Assembly (NCBI RefSeq): GCF_016907815.1 | Contig: NZ_JAFBCQ010000001.1 | Location: 310,001-374,000, forward strand | Direction of reading: 5' to 3' | DNA: 64,000 nucleotides | Source: Microbacterium aurum | Lineage (GTDB): Bacteria; Actinomycetota; Actinomycetes; Actinomycetales; Microbacteriaceae | Shown here: positions 36,499 to 43,437 of the stretch, in pieces | Layout of the letters: each line of letters opens with the position of its first letter | How positions within the stretch are numbered: the first letter of the stretch is position 1 | Translations under genes and position numbers: made by a program | Notes under the pieces: generated by a model | The model's input: only the letters and a program-made list of their open reading frames with translations | What the model was told of the DNA's origin: nothing | Database searches by the model: none

Positions 36499-37450
36499 GG
36501 TGACGTCCCCTGGGGTGGTGGGTTTTCCGGCAGGGTCGTCGGCGTCGTAGACGTTGGTGAGCCATCGTGCGATGGTCAGTGAGTACCGATCAAAGTCACT
36601 CACAGGAAGACACAAACGCACGATGGCTCTTAACCAGTCTGCCCTCCTCGAGCTCCTCGGGGAACTGAAACTCACCGATGTCACCGACCGGATCCGAGTC
36701 GCGACCGAGACGCTCTATCAGGAGCTGATCGACGCGGAAGCGGCGGCGTTCATCGGCGCCGCCCCGTATGAGCGCACCGAGGGCCGCGTCGCGGTCCGCA
36801 ACGGCTCCAGGCCCCGCACCCTGTCGACGACAGCCGGGGATCTGGAGCTGCGGATCCCGAAGCTGCGGGCCGGGTCCTTCTTCCCGTCGCTGCTGGAACG
36901 CCGCCGGAGGGTCGATCAGGCGTTGTTCGCGGTCGTGATGGAGGCCTACGTCCACGGCGTCTCGACCCGCAAGGTCGACGACCTCGTCAAGGCGCTGGGC
37001 GCGGACACCGGCATCTCCAAGTCGGAGGTGTCGCGGATCTGCGGCAACCTCGACGAGGACGTCGCGGCGTTCCGGGACCGGCCCCTCGCCGACAGCGCCT
37101 ACCCGTACGTGTTCCTCGACGCGACCTATTGCAAGGCCCGGGTCGGCCGGCGGGTGGTCTCGCAGGCGGTCGTCGTTGCCGTGGGAGTCGCGGCCGACGG
37201 GCGGCGGGAGGTGCTCGGCTTCGAGGTCGGAGACACCGAGTCGCAGCCGTTCTGGACCACGTTCCTGCGCTCGTTGAAGGCGCGTGGGCTGGACGGGGTG
37301 AAGCTCGTGATCAGCGACGCGCACACCGGGCTGATCGCAGCGATCGAGACCGTGTTCGTCGGCTCCGCCTGGCAACGCTGCCGAGTGCATTTCATGCGGA
37401 ACGTGCTCGCCAACGTCCCGAAGACGGCTGGCCCGATGGTCGCGTCGATC

Positions 37451-38904
37451 GGGCGTGTCAAGACTTTTGTGTAAGCGGCTTGGTGTCGGTTTGATTACAG
37501 GTGGGGTTCGATGCGGTCGGGGTAGGCGAGGGCGAGCTGTTCGAGGGCCTTCTTCCAGTTCGTGGTCACGGCTCCCTCGATGAGTCGGGGCTCGGCTCTG
37601 CGCTGTTCGGAGGGCTTGCCTCGTTCCTTGAGCCGGTCTCGGGCTCGTTTGTCCTCGATGTTGCAGATCGCCAGCCAGAGCAGCTTGACGGCGGCGGCAT
37701 CGTTGGGGAAATGCCCTCGGGATTTGGTGACTTTCCGTAGTTGGTAGTTCAGCGACTCGATGCTGTTGGTGGTGTAGATCACCCGGCGCAGCTCGGGCGG
37801 GAACGCGAGGAACGGCGTGAACCGGTCCCACGCGTCTTGGAACGTCTTCACCGCCGACGGGTAGCGCTTGCCGAGGTCGGAGTCCGCGAACTCGGTCAGC
37901 GCTTCGAGCGCGGCGTCCTCGTTCACCGCCTGGTAGATCGGCTTGAGCGCTGCGGCCACGGCTTTGCGGTCCTTGTAGTTCACGAACCGCATCGCTGCCC
38001 TGATGAGGTGCACGACGCAGGTCTGCACGGTCGCTTGCGGCCAGGTGGCCTCGATCGCTTCGGGGAACCCGGTCAGCCCGTCGGTGCAGACGATGAGCAC
38101 GTCGCGGACGCCGCGGTTGGCGAGTTCGGCGCACACGGCCGCCCAGAACTTCGCACCCTCGACCGCTTGCACCCAGATTCCCAGGACGTGCTTGATGCCG
38201 TCCATGTCGACACCGACGGCGATATGCGCGGCCTTGTTCCGCACGTGGCCGCCGTCGCGGACCTTCACCACGATCGCGTCCAGGTAGATCACCGGATACA
38301 GCGCGTCCAGCGGACGGGTCTGCCAGGCCAGGACCTCGTCTGCGACCTGGTCGGTGATCTTCGAGATCGTCTCGTGCGAGAGGTCCGTGCCCAGCGTCGA
38401 GGCGAGGTGGTGCTGGATGTCGCGGACGGTCATCCCGCCCGCGTACAGCGAGATGATCATCCCATCGAGGCCGTCCAGCCGGCGCTGCCCTTTCGGGACC
38501 AGCATCGGGGTGAACGTCCCAGCCCGGTCCCGCGGGACGGCCAGCTCGATGTCTCCGATCTCGGTCGCGACCGTCTTCGCGCTCGTGCCGTTGCGGGAGT
38601 TCGGGTGCAACGAGGCCTCCGCGTCGCCGCGCTCGTAGCCGACGTGCTCGGTCAGCTCCGTCTCCAACCCGCGCTCCAGCGCGGCCTTGAGCATTCCACC
38701 GATCAGGCCGTGCTCGCCCGTGAGGGGCTCGCCGGCGTCGATCTGAGCGAAGATCTCGTCCATCGCGCCCGACGCCTTGAGCCGGTCAGCGAGCTCCTTC
38801 TGCCGGCGACGACGCTCCTCGCGCTCCGGACTGATAGCCATGGTCTCCATGATGTTCTCCTTCGAGATGAACCTCACCCCTTACACAGACCATCTGATAC
38901 CCCC
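37451..38904 (-). mobile_element. IS256-family element (inner), complete
   Basis: A 1454-bp element inserted in the transposase gene of the outer IS. Terminal inverted repeats of 28 bp match at 20 positions (left end GGGCGTGTCAAG at 37451; right end reading left GGGGGTATCAGA from 38904; shared inner block GTGTAAG). Target duplication CGTCGATC, 8 bp, at 37443-37450 and 38905-38912. It carries one intact transposase gene on the minus strand. Confidence 0.92.
37495..38850 (-). CDS. IS256-family transposase (intact)
   Basis: DDE transposase of 451 aa. Start ATG 38850 (METMAISPEREERR), with AAGGAG 6 nt upstream. Catalytic residues are in PVIYLDAIVVKVRDGGHVRN (first Asp), LIVCTDGLTGFPEAIEATWP (second Asp) and VIYTTNSIESLNYQLRKVTK (Glu). 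The central region TETELTEHVGYERGDAEASL-type segment and GNxRNG-like NSRNGTSAKTV are standard for the family. A C-terminal extension after TKSRGHFPNDAAAVKLLWLA reaches EPHL. No lesion seen, so it may be active. Confidence 0.94.
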   Translation of the reverse strand: METMAISPEREERRRRQKELADRLKASGAMDEIFAQIDAGEPLTGEHGLIGGMLKAALERGLETELTEHVGYERGDAEASLHPNSRNGTSAKTVATEIGDIELAVPRDRAGTFTPMLVPKGQRRLDGLDGMIISLYAGGMTVRDIQHHLASTLGTDLSHETISKITDQVADEVLAWQTRPLDALYPVIYLDAIVVKVRDGGHVRNKAAHIAVGVDMDGIKHVLGIWVQAVEGAKFWAAVCAELANRGVRDVLIVCTDGLTGFPEAIEATWPQATVQTCVVHLIRAAMRFVNYKDRKAVAAALKPIYQAVNEDAALEALTEFADSDLGKRYPSAVKTFQDAWDRFTPFLAFPPELRRVIYTTNSIESLNYQLRKVTKSRGHFPNDAAAVKLLWLAICNIEDKRARDRLKERGKPSEQRRAEPRLIEGAVTTNWKKALEQLALAYPDRIEPHL

Positions 38905-39404
38905 CGTCGATCATCCGCACGATCTTCGCGCAGCCGGACACGGAGCACGTGTTCGCGCAGTTCCACGAGGTCGTCCGCATGCTCGCCAGGTCGCATCCGA
39001 AGGTCGCGGACATGCTCGAGGACGCCAAGAACGACATCCTCGCGTTCTGCGGATTCCCGCAGCAGCACTGGCGGCAGATCTGGTCCACGAACCCGCTCGA
39101 ACGCGTCAACAAGGAGATCAAACGCCGCACCGACGTCGTCGGAACCTTCCCCAACCCCGCCGCGCTACTGCGCCTGGCCGGGCACGTCCTCATCGAGCAA
39201 CACGACGAATGGGACGGCGCCGACCGCCGCTACTTCAGCGAACACTCCATGAAGCTCCTGCAAGTCGAAGCAGAGGAGGTCGCGATCCCCGAACTCGCTG
39301 CGGCATAATCACAGAAGCTGACCCGCACGGTGTCGAGAAACTCCACCAACCAGCGGGACGTCACCGGCGCCACAGAACCAGAAAGGTCTCCGATGTCGCG
39401 TCGC

Positions 39405-39527
39405 TGGCAGCCTCTTGGGCGGGCCTGGTACGGGATGCGCAGCCACGTCGAGTCGAACAACCAGTACGTGAAATCGGCGGCACCGACCTCGGCAATCCGA
39501 AGATGTCGACGACGGGTGAATACTGAC
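39405..39527 (+). pseudogene. Transposase C-terminal remnant (frameshifted)
   Basis: Encodes RAWYGMRSHVESNNQYVK, then, one frame over, EIGGTDLGNPKMSTTGEY and a stop. The same EIGGTDLGNP-type motif occurs at 51916-52125 as EAGTDLGNPKSRRPRTYAYQ, so both are pieces of one transposase-like family whose C terminus is intact only in the second copy. The left boundary overlaps the end of the sigma-factor fragment and is uncertain by about 20 bp. Confidence 0.5.
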
Positions 39528-39667
39528 CCTGTCAACGGCCAGTAGGAATTGCCCATAGGCGGCCAGCGGAAGTGCCCGCTGGTGGCCAGTGGAACTGCCC
39601 ATTCGCGGCCAGGAGTTCTGCCCACCGGGTTGTGGTGGCCCTGGCCGCGTGAGGCAGTCCCGCCGGG

Positions 39668-40447
39668 TCAGGTCATGGGGGTCACCCCCGTGCCGGCGAG
39701 GGCCTGCGCGAGGCGGATGGACTCGCCGGTGGTCTGCGCGAGGTGGGCATGGTGGAGGAGCCGGTCGACGGTCGCGGTCGCGAGGGTCTTGGGCATGAGC
39801 TCGTCGAACCCGGAGGGGTGCAGGTTCGAGCTGATCGCGATCGATCGTTTCTCGTAGGCGGCGTCGACGAGCCGGTAGAGGCCTTCCGCGGCGTCGTCGC
39901 CGACGCCGAGTAGACCGATGTCGTCAACGACGACGAGGTCGGCGCGGAGGATCCGGGCGACGGTGCGGGTGACGGTGTCGTCGACGCGGTGCGCGCGGAT
40001 CAGCGCGCCGAGGTCCTCGAGCCGGAACCACGCGACGCGGAGGCCTTGTTCGACGGCGTGCTGGCCGAGCGCTTCGAGGAAGAACGTCTTCCCTGTCCCG
40101 GCGGGCCCGCAGATCACGAGGTTCTCCCGCCGGTGCACCCATTCCAGGGTCCGCAACGCCTGCTGGGTCGGCGCCGGGATCGTCGACAGGGACTGGTCCC
40201 AGGAGTCGAAGGTCTTCCCGGTGGGGAACCCGGCGGCCTTGCGGCGGGCGGCGAGCATGGACCGGGACCGGCCGGCGATCTCGGCGTCGAGGAGTGCTTT
40301 GACAACCTCCGCGGGTTCCCAGCGTTGTGCCCTTGCGGTCGCGAACACGTCGGGTGCGATGCCGCGGGCGTAGGGCATCTTCAGCTGCCGCATGGTCTGC
40401 TCCAACTCGGCCGGGATCGGCGGGGCGGCAGGGGTCGCGACGCTCAC
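39668..40447 (-). CDS. istB: IS21 helper ATPase IstB
   Basis: AAA+ ATPase (259 aa) that directs IS21 transposase to target DNA; DnaC-like. GTG 40447 start overlaps the upstream stop (GTGA). Walker A is ICGPAGTGKTFFLEALG, Walker B is LVVVDDIGLLGVGDDAAEG, and a sensor/Asn region follows (SIAISSNLHPSGFDELMPKT). The N-terminal ~70 residues (EQTMRQLKMPYARGIAPDVF) form the usual IstA-binding helical region. Confidence 0.93.
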   Translation of the reverse strand: MSVATPAAPPIPAELEQTMRQLKMPYARGIAPDVFATARAQRWEPAEVVKALLDAEIAGRSRSMLAARRKAAGFPTGKTFDSWDQSLSTIPAPTQQALRTLEWVHRRENLVICGPAGTGKTFFLEALGQHAVEQGLRVAWFRLEDLGALIRAHRVDDTVTRTVARILRADLVVVDDIGLLGVGDDAAEGLYRLVDAAYEKRSIAISSNLHPSGFDELMPKTLATATVDRLLHHAHLAQTTGESIRLAQALAGTGVTPMT

Positions 40448-40842
40448 AGCTCGTCCTCCTCGTCCGTCGCGATGATCTCGACGACGGGGACGATCACACC
40501 CCGCGGCTGGCCGATCGCGGCCCACCCGGACGTGCCCTGCGCGAGCGACCGGGTCTCCGACGCCGCCCTCGCCGGCGTCGCGGTGATCCGGCTGCCGAGG
40601 ATCGACGTGAGATCACCGGTATCGAACCGGCCATACGCGGCTGCGGTGCCGAGGGTTTCGTCGACGACCTCGATCCCGTGGATCCGGGCGAGCTGGACGG
40701 CTTCCCGCATCTTCTGGTTCATCCGCTGCGTCCCGGCCGCTGCGGCCTCGAGCAGCCAGGCCGCGGCGCCGTGACCGATACCGAGGAACTCCGCCTCCTC
40801 GGTGCTGCGGGCCTTGATCGTGTAGTCGCCGGGAACCTTCAC
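40444..40842 (-). CDS. IstA C-terminal part, separate overlapping frame
   Basis: 132-aa product starting at GTG 40842, whose first bases overlap the stop of the larger istA frame (GTGA). The sequence MKVPGDYTIKARSTEEAEFL, then HGAAAWLLEAAAAGTQRM and REAVQLARIHGIEVVDETL corresponds to the C-terminal domain that in most IstA proteins is part of a single ~520-aa chain. Either this is a frameshift mutation or the two parts are made by -1 frameshifting at GGGGTGA or by coupled re-initiation. Confidence 0.75.
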   Translation of the reverse strand: MKVPGDYTIKARSTEEAEFLGIGHGAAAWLLEAAAAGTQRMNQKMREAVQLARIHGIEVVDETLGTAAAYGRFDTGDLTSILGSRITATPARAASETRSLAQGTSGWAAIGQPRGVIVPVVEIIATDEEDEL

Positions 40843-42005
40843 CCCGGCTGGGCGGGGAAGTGGGCGTCGTCGATCCTGGGGGTCCCGGGGCGGGCGCGGT
40901 CGTGTCGGGCGACCTCGACGGGCCCGTCGATGCCGTGGTGGACGATCACGACCCGCTCGGAGTCAGCGGCGCCCTGGACACGGACGAACACCTCCGCGCC
41001 CATCAGCAGGTGCGGGACGGAATACTGCCCGTTCTCGAACGCGACCATCGGCGTGTTCTCCCCGACCCGCCGGGACACTCCGAACGCGATGGTGTGAGCA
41101 CGACCCGGGACCGGGTGCAGCCGCTGCTGCTCCTCAGCGAGCACCTCGACCGGGCGCCGCTTGGTCACCCGGTGCTCTCGCCCGTTGACGTCGTCCATGA
41201 ACGCGTCGCAGGCCGCCTCGAGTTCGCCGAATGAGGCGTACTGGTCGCGGAGGTTCGCATCGGTGGGCACCAGGTCCGCTTTCGCGAGCTTCACCGACGC
41301 TTCCGCGCCACCCTTCGAGGCCGGGTCCGCGGGCTGACAGGTCAGCACCGTGACCCCGTAATGCGCGGCGAACGACACCGTCTGCGCGTTGCGGACCGGG
41401 ACCCCCGCGATATGCATCGTGGTGACCGTCTTCTCGTTGTCGGTGAGGACATACGTCGGCGCGCCCCCGACCGCCCGGAACGTCCGATCCAACGCGGCGA
41501 ACACGCTCGGGAGGGTCTTGTCGCGGATCGGGATCACCACCCGGAACCGACTGAACGCGAGCCAGGCGACGAACAGCACCGTCTTCACCCCGCCGACCAC
41601 GGGCCCGTCGCCGAAGTCGTACTGCAACCACAGCCCCGGCTCGGTGACCCACGGCCGATGCACCCGACGGTTCCCCGCCCGCCACGACGCCTTCACCGCA
41701 GCGACCGCCCGCCTGGTCGACCGCTCCGACCCTTCGAACCCGATCGAGGTCAGCACCTCGTGGACCTTGTCGGCCCGAACCTTGCCCTTCGTCTTCTCGA
41801 CCAACTCCTCGACCTTCGGCAGGAACTCGTCGATGACGCGCGGCCTGCGCGCCGCAGCGCCGACAGGCCGGCCCGCGTCCCGCGCCGCGACATACGCGGC
41901 GACCGTGTGATGAGAGCAACCCGCGAGCTGCCCCGCAGCCCGATACGACCCCGTCGCATCGAACGCTTCCAGAATCTCCATGACTTCTCCGTCAGACTTC
42001 AACAC
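40839..42005 (-). CDS. istA: IS21 transposase IstA, N-terminal and catalytic part
   Basis: 388-aa DDE transposase part. The N-terminal HTH (GSYRAAGQLAGCSHHTVAAY) is followed by the RNase H-like core: first Asp in PGLWLQYDFGDGPVVGGVKT, second Asp in APTYVLTDNEKTVTTMHIAG and Glu in CQPADPASKGGAEASVKLAK. After the core comes FENGQYSVPHLLMGAEVFVR; the frame stops at HFPAQPG, where a second overlapping frame carries the C-terminal domain. Catalytic residues are intact. Confidence 0.9.
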   Translation of the reverse strand: MLKSDGEVMEILEAFDATGSYRAAGQLAGCSHHTVAAYVAARDAGRPVGAAARRPRVIDEFLPKVEELVEKTKGKVRADKVHEVLTSIGFEGSERSTRRAVAAVKASWRAGNRRVHRPWVTEPGLWLQYDFGDGPVVGGVKTVLFVAWLAFSRFRVVIPIRDKTLPSVFAALDRTFRAVGGAPTYVLTDNEKTVTTMHIAGVPVRNAQTVSFAAHYGVTVLTCQPADPASKGGAEASVKLAKADLVPTDANLRDQYASFGELEAACDAFMDDVNGREHRVTKRRPVEVLAEEQQRLHPVPGRAHTIAFGVSRRVGENTPMVAFENGQYSVPHLLMGAEVFVRVQGAADSERVVIVHHGIDGPVEVARHDRARPGTPRIDDAHFPAQPG

Positions 42006-42216
42006 AGCCCCTTCCCGGGCGACGACGACCTAAGCACCCGTCATCGAACCGGGAAGGGGCCCCACCATCGCGACGACGCGCGGGGCGGAACCATCAGACG
42101 TGGGCAGAACTCATGGCCACCAACGGGCAGTTCTCCTGGCCACCTACGGGCAGGTCTCGTGACCGCCTACGGGCAGTTTTCCATGGCCACCGACAGACCC
42201 CGAGGTGACGTTTGAA

Positions 42217-42381
42217 TGTTGACCCCTCCGACACTCTTGGAGGGTGATCTCAGTGGAAGATTGGGCGGAGATCCGCCGGTTGCATAAGGCCGAGGGCATG
42301 CCGATCAAAGCGATCGTGCGTAGGCTCGGCGTCGCGAGGAACACGGTGCGTGCGGCGTTGGCGTCGGACGAACGGGAGTGA
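42217..42381 (+). pseudogene. Left end of a second IS21-family element with truncated istA
   Basis: TGTTGACCCCTCC (42217 on) looks like an IS21 left terminus. From GTG 42244 the product is MISVEDWAEIRRLHKAEGMP, then IKAIVRRLGVARNTVRAALA, the start of a typical IstA HTH, ending after 45 codons. The rest of this element is missing. It lies 21 bp beyond the complete IS21. Confidence 0.75.
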
Positions 42382-42384
42382 AAC

Positions 42385-42940
42385 TTGGCGAAGGTTGTCG
42401 AGTGGTGGAAGCGGAACGCGACGGATGTGCCGTGGCTGTCAATCGTTCTCGGGGTCCTTGCACGGAGGCCGACAACCGCAGTCTTTACTTGATTCTGGGC
42501 GGCATCCTCACGGCGTTTGGTCCTGTCGTCATCTCGCACGCCGTGTCGAAGAACCTCGGCCGGAACGAAGCTCGCGAACAGTTGAAGGACCACATCCGGT
42601 CGATCAGCATGAATCTCGGCCAGTCGCTATCAAGTGTCACGCACGCACTGACACAGCAGACCATCGGGGCCGACGACAGCCGCATCACCCTCCGTCTCGT
42701 TGCGAGCGCACTGCCGACCATCGAGGTTCAGATCGGCGAGCTCCAGAAGCTGGTGGGCACCCCGTTCTCCGCGGACGATCTTCTCCTGACGAAGGAACAG
42801 CTCAAACCTCTCGTGAACGTCCTCCAACAGAAGCTCGAGGAGGGTGACAAGGGCGGAGCGAAGGACGTCGCGGACAAACTTGCGTGGAATCTGCGCAAGT
42901 CCACTCAGCAGGTTGCACAGACAGCGCGCGAGCGCGTGCT
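42385..42940 (+). pseudogene. Membrane-anchored coiled protein, frameshifted and 3'-truncated
   Basis: From TTG 42385 (GGAG 6 nt upstream) the frame reads MAKVVEWWKRNATDVPWLSI, VLGVLARRPTTAVFT and then a stop. One base over, the hydrophobic segment continues as LILGGILTAFGPVVISHAVS and a soluble helical region (RNEAREQLKDHIRSISMNLG, SSVTHALTQQTIGADDSRIT, LPTIEVQIGELQKLVGTP, KLEEGDKGGAKDVADKLAW). A single missing base at about 42487 explains this. Around 42940 it runs into the antisense of a truncated HAD gene, so its 3' end is lost. Family not recognised. Confidence 0.55.
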
Positions 42941-43298
42941 CGTGCCTGCTGTTGGAAGCCACCGCAGTGCGCAGGTCGATGTCGGCGACAGCACGATGGA
43001 TGCCGGGCACCGCCGTCAGCTCGGCCCGCAGCGCGCGCTCGAGCCAGCCTCGATACGGATCATCCCAACCGGGCTCGAGCGTGCGGCCGATGTTCTTCTC
43101 GACCTGCTCCACGTAGAACTCGTGGGAGCAGCCGGTCAGAAGGTCGCCGAGCACGTCGAGTTCGACGTGCCAGCCCAGATCCGCGACGATCTTCTGTGTG
43201 ACCTGCGTCGAGAGGCTCTCGCTGTCGACGAGCACGCCGTCGCAGTCGAACACCACGCCGTCGATCTGAGGAGCGCTCACGGCCGCCCGATTGTCCAT
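42941..43298 (-). pseudogene. HAD-family phosphatase, 5' part only
   Basis: Starts at ATG 43298: MDNRAAVSAPQIDGVVFDCD with motif I VVFDCDGVLVDSE, then a cap domain (KIVADLGWHVELDVLGDLLT, CSHEFYVEQVEKNIGRTLEP) and the beginning of motif II (DLRTAVASNS). Motifs III and IV are missing because the sequence switches to the 3' part of the convergent fragment at about 42940. It belongs to the beta-phosphoglucomutase/YcjU-like branch. Confidence 0.75.
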
Positions 43299-43437
43299 CC
43301 GGGTACCCGGCCTTCGGCACGATCGCTGATCAGTCAAATTCGATACTTGTCTGACATTGACGGTACACGCGTCGGCGGAAAGCCCGGCGCGTCGTGCGAC
43401 GCGCCGGGCGAGGGGCCGGGATCTCGGCGTGTCGCCG

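Larger units (their letters stand above)
36623..39308 (+). pseudogene. IS256-family transposase, split by insertion
   Basis: Two exon-like halves, 36623-37450 and 38913-39308, join in frame after removing the inner element and one target-duplication copy, giving a 407-aa transposase of typical length. The first half has YERTEGRVAVRNGSRPRTL, FLDATYCKARV (catalytic Asp) and VISDAHTGLIAAIETVF (second Asp); the second half has QIWSTNPLERVNKEIKRRTD, which contains the catalytic Glu. Both halves therefore hold required residues and the enzyme cannot be made intact here. Confidence 0.9.
36499..39365 (+). mobile_element. IS256-family element (outer), interrupted by a second IS256-family element
   Basis: Ends are imperfect inverted repeats of about 29 bp beginning GGTGACGTCCC at both termini (36499 onward; 39365 reading left). 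The element is flanked by a 9-bp target duplication GGCGCCACA (36490-36498 and 39366-39374). Without the 1454-bp insert and its 8-bp duplication, the element is about 1405 bp, a normal IS256 size. It split a sigma-factor gene. Confidence 0.88.
39530..42195 (-). mobile_element. IS21-family element, complete
   Basis: 2666-bp element with the multiple subterminal repeats typical of IS21: at each end several units of the form GGCCA...CTGCCC recur (left 39530-39620, right 42105-42195). Ends are TGTCAACGGCC (left) and, on the other strand, TGTCGGTGGCC (right). A 5-bp target duplication GACCC flanks it (39525-39529 and 42196-42200). It contains istB and a split istA. Confidence 0.9.

Noticed and set aside
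36499..39365. Reading the two IS256 transposases as one tandem array
   Set aside because: They are on opposite strands, and the exact target duplications show nesting, not tandem insertion.
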